From an uncultured Clostridia bacterium (lineage in GTDB: Bacteria; Bacillota; Clostridia; Christensenellales; UBA1242), in the NCBI GenBank assembly GCA_934725795.1, contig CAKVCF010000017.1, forward strand, positions 1-9,113: a stretch of DNA of 9,113 bases, written 5' to 3'. Below are positions 5,251-9,113 of the stretch, piece by piece. Numbering within the stretch: the first letter of the stretch is position 1; every line of letters begins with the position of its first letter. The notes under the pieces are model-generated. The model was given only the letters and a program-made list of their open reading frames with translations. It did not search any database and was not told the DNA's origin. The translations under genes were made by a program, and so were the position numbers.

Positions 5251-5434
5251 ATGTGATGCAAGTGGCTGCAAAAACAAATGTGATTATGTGATTGTTAACA
5301 AAAAATTTGTTTTTGACGGCAATGTGTATCTTTGTGCAGACTGTTTAAACAGACTGTACGGTGAAATTGGCAAATATGTTAAACCTAAAAATGTTAAACC
5401 ATTGTATAAGAAAGGGGGATTAGATGAAAATTAA
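5219..5434 (+). CDS. Small Cys-rich putative zinc-binding protein
   Basis: This is a 71-aa protein; ATG 5219 has a strong SD, AAAGGAG (5205-5211), lying inside the end of the preceding gene. Five cysteines are clustered: Cys12, Cys17, Cys21, then CADC (Cys39 and Cys42). The CxxC pair after a beta-hairpin-like stretch (YVIVNKKFVFDGNVYLC) suggests a zinc-ribbon or treble-clef knuckle. The tail is basic (YVKPKNVKPLYKK), which would suit nucleic acid or portal contact. I do not recognise a named family. Its place between terminase and portal, overlapping the first by 32 bases and the second by 11, points to translation coupled with the packaging genes and a role in packaging or head assembly, but no function can be assigned. 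Confidence 0.6.
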   Translation: MTVQPAKIRVKCDASGCKNKCDYVIVNKKFVFDGNVYLCADCLNRLYGEIGKYVKPKNVKPLYKKGGLDEN

Positions 5435-7298
5435 CAAATTGGTTGAAGAAGTTGTAAACGATTATAATTCACGCCGAGAAGCACGCAAAAGTTTGGAAAT
5501 GCAGTGGCAGTTGAACATCAATTTTATGATGGGCAATCAATATAGTTACATTGCTTCAAATGGCAGCGTAAGAGAAGATGAAAAGCAATATTTTTGGCAA
5601 GAAAAAGAAGTTTTTAATCATATTGCACCAATTGTTGAAACACGTATTTCAAAAATCGCTTCAAGCACACCTAGTGTAACTGTTGTGCCAGCAAGCATGG
5701 ACGAAGCAGACTTTGAAAGTGCAAAACTTAGCAAGCAAATTTTATCATCAGTTGCCAACCGCTTGAACCTTGTTGATATTGAAAAAACAGCAACCACATG
5801 GAGCGAATTGTGTGGCACGGCTTTTTATAAGGTTTTATGGAACACAGACTCTGGCAAAATGGTTGCCACTGACGAGCTTGGACACAGTATAAAAGAAGGC
5901 GATGTCCAAGTTGAAGTGGTTTCACCTTTTGAAATTTTTCCAGATAACTTATCTTGTGAAAGGCTTGAAGATATGAAGTCTATTATCCACGCAAGGGCAG
6001 TTGATGTTGACCAAGTACGCAGTTTGTGGGGCGTTGATGTTGATGCCGAAGACGTTTGTGCTTTCACATTAGATAACACTGCAAATAATTTAGGTGGACT
6101 TGGCTATAACGCACATATAAATAAGGTTGCCAATGTGGAACTAGGGCATCATTGTGTTGTGATTGAAAGGTATGTTAGACCAAGCAAAAACTTGCCAAAC
6201 GGCAGGCTTACAGTTGTTGCTGGCGGTAAGTTGTTATTTGACGGAGATTTGCCATATATTAATGACGAACTTGAAGGTAGAACTTTCCCGTTTGTTAAAC
6301 AAATATCTAACTATATGCCAGGCAGCTTCTTTGGTGTGAGTGTGGTTGATAGGCTTATTCCGTTGCAACGTGCTTATAACGCTGTTCGCAATCGTAAACA
6401 TGAATATTTTAACCGCACAGTTATGAACGTACTTGCAGTTGAAGATGGCAGTGTTGATACTGATGCACTTGAAATTGAAGGTCTAAGCCCTGGTAAAGTG
6501 CTTGTGTATAGACAAGGCAGCAAAATGCCAGAAATAATGCAAAATCCAAAATCTGTGATTGATTTTGATGCGGAAGAAGAACGCCTGTTGGACGAATTTA
6601 AAACGATCTCTGGCGTAAGTGATATGATGTCTAAATCTATTGCGCAATACACAAATATGTCTGGTGTGGCACTTGAATTGCTTGCTGAACAAGATTCAAC
6701 AAGGCTTTCAACAGCTATTGACAGCACAAAACTTGCAATTAAAACAGTTGCCAAATATATTTTAAGGCTTTATAAACAATATGCAGTTTTGCCACGCCTT
6801 TTAAAAATAAGTGGCAACGGTGGAACGGTTGAAATGCATTATTGGAATCAAAATGAAATTTGCAGTGATGATGTTGTTTTTGACACTTCAACCAACACAA
6901 GTGATAGTTTAGCACAACGCAGAACAATGTTGTTTGACCTTATCAGCAAAGGCTTGTTATATGATCAGGACGGCAAATTCAGCCAAACTATGCGTAAAAA
7001 GTGTTTGGACTTGCTTGGCTTTGGCTTGTGGGAAAACAGTGTTGATATGTGTGAATTGCAAATTAATCACGCAAGGGAAGAGAATTTAGAGTTTGCAAAA
7101 TTGAACAAGCCTGAAATTATGCCTATTGATGACCACCAACTTCATATTGACCAACACATAGCATTTATTCTTTCAGGTGAGTTAAAAGATAATCCAAATA
7201 AAAACCAAATTGAACAAAATTTGTTGTTGCATATTGAAGAACACAAAAATCTTTTAAATAAATCAAAACAAAAAGAAGAACAAGTTAAAGGAGAGTAA
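5424..7298 (+). CDS. Phage portal protein
   Basis: This 624-aa protein forms the dodecameric ring at one capsid vertex through which DNA is packaged and to which TerL and tail connect. The start ATG 5424 follows AAGGGGG (5412-5418) and overlaps the previous gene by 11 bases. Recognisable parts are NFMMGNQYSY (33-42), VFNHIAPIVETRISKI (63-78), the TPSVTVVPAS strand (82-91), GTAFYKVLWN (131-140) and VSPFEIFPDN (166-175), the order expected of large portals of the P22-like type. Its middle is followed by long helices of the stem and crown, and near the C-terminus a His-rich stretch (DDHQLHIDQH ... HIEEH) that recurs in such portals. Length is in the range of P22-like portals and above lambda- or HK97-type. 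No frameshift or missing segment is seen. Confidence 0.9.
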   Translation: MKINKLVEEVVNDYNSRREARKSLEMQWQLNINFMMGNQYSYIASNGSVREDEKQYFWQEKEVFNHIAPIVETRISKIASSTPSVTVVPASMDEADFESAKLSKQILSSVANRLNLVDIEKTATTWSELCGTAFYKVLWNTDSGKMVATDELGHSIKEGDVQVEVVSPFEIFPDNLSCERLEDMKSIIHARAVDVDQVRSLWGVDVDAEDVCAFTLDNTANNLGGLGYNAHINKVANVELGHHCVVIERYVRPSKNLPNGRLTVVAGGKLLFDGDLPYINDELEGRTFPFVKQISNYMPGSFFGVSVVDRLIPLQRAYNAVRNRKHEYFNRTVMNVLAVEDGSVDTDALEIEGLSPGKVLVYRQGSKMPEIMQNPKSVIDFDAEEERLLDEFKTISGVSDMMSKSIAQYTNMSGVALELLAEQDSTRLSTAIDSTKLAIKTVAKYILRLYKQYAVLPRLLKISGNGGTVEMHYWNQNEICSDDVVFDTSTNTSDSLAQRRTMLFDLISKGLLYDQDGKFSQTMRKKCLDLLGFGLWENSVDMCELQINHAREENLEFAKLNKPEIMPIDDHQLHIDQHIAFILSGELKDNPNKNQIEQNLLLHIEEHKNLLNKSKQKEEQVKGE

Positions 7299-7299
7299 T

Positions 7300-7863
7300 A
7301 TGGAAGAATTGGAACAACCTAACGAATCACAAGAAACAAACTTAGGCTCCAAACAAGAGTTTGGTAAATTTAAAGATGCAGAAAGTTTGCTTAAGGCATA
7401 CAACAATTTGCAGGCGGAATTTACCAAAAAAAGTCAACGCTTGGCAGACCTTGAAACACAAAATGAAACAGCTTTAAAGCAACAAAACCGTCAAGCGGAA
7501 ATTGATAAAAAAGTGGAAGAGTTTGTAGCAAAATTTGACATTGTTAAACCTTTTAGCAGCGCACTGAAAGAAACTTTAACAAACACTGAAAATGCCAACC
7601 TTGCAGAAGAAAGTGTTAAGATGATTGCCAAGAACTACAAACGTGCTGAAGACTATGCTAATGATAGCGAATTTTTGAATAATTATATTTTTTCCAACAC
7701 TGAAATCAAAGATAAAATCATCAAAGATTATTTAGGGAAAATAACTCAAACTTCGCCAATCAAAATGGAAGGCAACGGCAACATACTTTTATCAAAACCA
7801 AGTGTGCCAACCACTATTGCAGAAGCAGGCAAGTTGGCAAAAACAATTATTAAGCAAAAATAA
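7300..7863 (+). CDS. Capsid assembly scaffolding protein
   Basis: This is a 187-aa protein; ATG 7300 is one base after the portal stop, with SD AAAGGAG (7287-7293) inside the portal gene. It is highly charged, lacks cysteine and is predicted helical. Residues 21-52 (FGKFKDAESLLKAY, then AEFTKKSQRLADLE) form the pattern of many phage scaffolds and continue into a coiled coil to about residue 75. The basic C-terminal end (KLAKTIIKQK) resembles the helix-turn-helix by which scaffolds touch coat protein. Scaffold fills the procapsid during assembly and leaves before or during DNA entry. The position between portal and capsid genes supports the call more than sequence alone. It is shorter than the P22 scaffold (about 300 residues). 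No protease domain is visible. Confidence 0.8.
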   Translation: MEELEQPNESQETNLGSKQEFGKFKDAESLLKAYNNLQAEFTKKSQRLADLETQNETALKQQNRQAEIDKKVEEFVAKFDIVKPFSSALKETLTNTENANLAEESVKMIAKNYKRAEDYANDSEFLNNYIFSNTEIKDKIIKDYLGKITQTSPIKMEGNGNILLSKPSVPTTIAEAGKLAKTIIKQK

Positions 7864-8184
7864 ATTTTAACAAAAATATTTTCTGCTTAAATAATTAAAA
7901 AATATAATTTATAAAAACATACAAATGTGTATTTTAAGTGTTTTTAATTAAATTTTTACAAAAAATAATTAATTTTAATTATTATTTCAAATTTAATTTT
8001 ATTTAATTTTAAAAAATATTTTGTGGTTATTTTAAAAAATTATCTATATTAAAAAAATTGATTATTGAAAATTGCAAACTAATTTAATGTTTGAATAAAA
8101 AATAAATTAATTTTTCAACACAAAAAAACAAAGATTTTCAATGCAATATTTTGATTAAAAAAACAAAAAAAATAAGGAGAAAAT
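7864..8184. other. Extremely AT-rich 321-base spacer between scaffold and capsid genes
   Basis: By hand count 36 of 321 bases are G or C (about 11%), far below the flanking genes. No coding frame or clear terminator is seen. Contents include repeated ATTTAATTTT (7990-7999, 8000-8010 region), an inverted pair ATTGAAAAT (8064-8072) / ATTTTCAAT (8134-8142), and a possible promoter TTGTGG (8021-8026), 18 bases, TATATT (8045-8050). The end carries the capsid gene's SD. All other gene junctions in this module are within 5 bases or overlap. Confidence 0.7.
8021..8050 (+). promoter_or_regulatory. Possible promoter for the capsid gene
   Basis: TTGTGG (8021-8026) and TATATT (8045-8050), 18 bases apart, give a fair -10 and a poor -35. 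A separate capsid promoter would explain the long leader of about 130 bases and the extra expression coat protein needs. Base composition makes chance matches likely. Confidence 0.25.
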
Positions 8185-9113
8185 ATGATTGATTTAACAA
8201 CTGCGCAAAACGCGCTTAAAGATGCATATTTGGTTGCTGCTTGCAATCAATTAAACACAAAAGCTAATCCATTGCTTGCAAAAATCAAACAATCTTCAAG
8301 TGATGTTTATGGCAAAAATATTATCAAAATGGCACCTGTTGGATTGAATGGCGGTGTTGGTGCAGGCAGTGAAACAGGCAGCCTTCCAACAGCAAAAGAA
8401 AACAGTTATGTGCAATTTAAAACCACACTCAAAAACCTTTATGGCACAATTGAAATCAGTGATAAAGCAATCCGTGCAAGTGCAAACAGCAATGGTGCAT
8501 TTGTGGACCTTTTAAATGCTGAAATGGAAGGTTTGCTTGAAGCATCAAAATTCAACCTTGGCCGTATGCTTTATGGTGATGGCTCTGGTGCTGTTGGCAC
8601 AGTAACAGCATATGCTTCTGGTGTGGCAACAATGTCAAGTGTTAAAAACCTTATGGAAGGTATGGTTGTTGATACATACACTGGCACAACAAAAGATAAT
8701 TCTGGTTTACGTATTGCATATGTTGACCGTGTTAACAAAAAAGTATCTTTTACCACAACTCCAACAACTGACCTTGCTGCAAATGACGTGCTTTATGTTC
8801 AAGGCAGCAAAGACCAAGAAATCACAGGTTTAGGTGCAATTTTTGGCACAGGCGATACACTTTATGGTTTAAATCGTGCTGCAAACAAATGGTTAACTCC
8901 ATACAAAAGTGCAACAGAACAAGAAATCAGTGATGGTATTTTGCAAACTGCTGTTGACTTTTTGGAAGAAAATGCTGGTTCTAACATTGACTTTATTACT
9001 TGTGGTGCTGGCGTTAAACGTGCTTATCAAGAATACCTTGGTTGCTATCGCCGCAATATTGATGTAACAGTGCTTGAAGGTGGCTATCGCGCAATCAGTT
9101 TCAATGGCATTCC
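8185..9113 (+). CDS. Phage major capsid protein, HK97-fold type (3' end outside the window)
   Basis: The reading frame is open from ATG 8185 to the window end (309 codons plus two bases), with SD AAGGAGA (8174-8180). The product is the coat protein that forms the icosahedral shell. Residues 43-63 (YGKNIIKMAPVGLNGGVGAG) and the following EisDKAIRAS-type segment (LYGTIEISDKAIRAS, 85-99) match the N-terminal arm and E-loop region of many Firmicute phage capsid proteins; MEGLLEASKFNLGRMLYGDG (114-133) is the long spine helix. Residues about 150-215 are beta-rich (GMVVDTYTG ... KKVSFTTTP ... NDVLYVQG) and look like an inserted domain. The final part (DGILQTAVDFLEEN ... DFITCGAGVKRAYQEYL) is the P-domain-like helix and strand. 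No N-terminal prohead protease or delta domain is apparent, consistent with the separate scaffold gene. Confidence 0.88.
   Translation, partial: MIDLTTAQNALKDAYLVAACNQLNTKANPLLAKIKQSSSDVYGKNIIKMAPVGLNGGVGAGSETGSLPTAKENSYVQFKTTLKNLYGTIEISDKAIRASANSNGAFVDLLNAEMEGLLEASKFNLGRMLYGDGSGAVGTVTAYASGVATMSSVKNLMEGMVVDTYTGTTKDNSGLRIAYVDRVNKKVSFTTTPTTDLAANDVLYVQGSKDQEITGLGAIFGTGDTLYGLNRAANKWLTPYKSATEQEISDGILQTAVDFLEENAGSNIDFITCGAGVKRAYQEYLGCYRRNIDVTVLEGGYRAISFNGI

Noticed and set aside
8571..8833. Short frames on both strands within the capsid gene
   Set aside because: The capsid frame is continuous from 8185 to the window end and has clear family features; the others are shadows.
1..9113. CRISPR array, tRNA or rRNA genes, insertion sequences, integrase or attachment sites
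   Set aside because: No regularly spaced palindromic repeats, cloverleaf, transposase or recombinase motifs, or long flanking repeats were found on either strand.

Overview
The window comes from an AT-rich, endospore-forming Firmicute, most likely an uncultured clostridial lineage. It opens with the last 60 codons of a sporulation sigma factor of the SigG/SigF type, followed by a PdaB-type polysaccharide deacetylase with a membrane anchor. Shine-Dalgarno (SD) sites are strong (AAGGAG, AGGAG), and codons and spacers are heavily A/T.

Left part (1-1855), host-like: sigma factor end, an intrinsic terminator (296-337), pdaB (415-1176), and 13 bases later a 221-aa single-stranded-DNA-binding protein with two OB folds (1190-1855). 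Junction (1856-2150): no convincing gene, but two good sigma-A promoters (TTGACA-N17-TAAAAT and TTGACT-N17-TATACT) with a hairpin and repeated TTGTCGAA boxes between them. Next come a 175-aa helical protein with a sigma-region-4-like helix-turn-helix (2151-2678), and on the other strand a secreted, C-terminally anchored SH3-like protein (2665-3432) whose 3' end overlaps it.

Right part (3507-9113), a phage packaging and head module on the + strand: terminase large subunit, a 103-aa protein that resembles only the C-terminal part of small terminase subunits, a 71-aa Cys-rich putative zinc protein, portal, scaffold, then a 321-base spacer of about 11% G+C, and an HK97-fold-type major capsid protein cut by the window end. 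The order TerL-portal-scaffold-capsid, with no visible protease gene, is that of a tailed-phage head-assembly module: portal and capsid build a procapsid around the scaffold, and TerL docks on the portal to pump DNA in.

The simplest reading is a prophage or phage remnant next to a sporulation locus. No integrase, repressor of recognisable family, or attachment site is visible, so the phage boundary lies somewhere in 1856-3506 or outside the window. The points most worth a second look are the missing N-terminal part of the small terminase, the antisense surface-protein gene inside the phage region, the sigma-like protein placed as a possible late-gene regulator, and the repeat-bearing control regions at 1883-2150 and 3451-3526.
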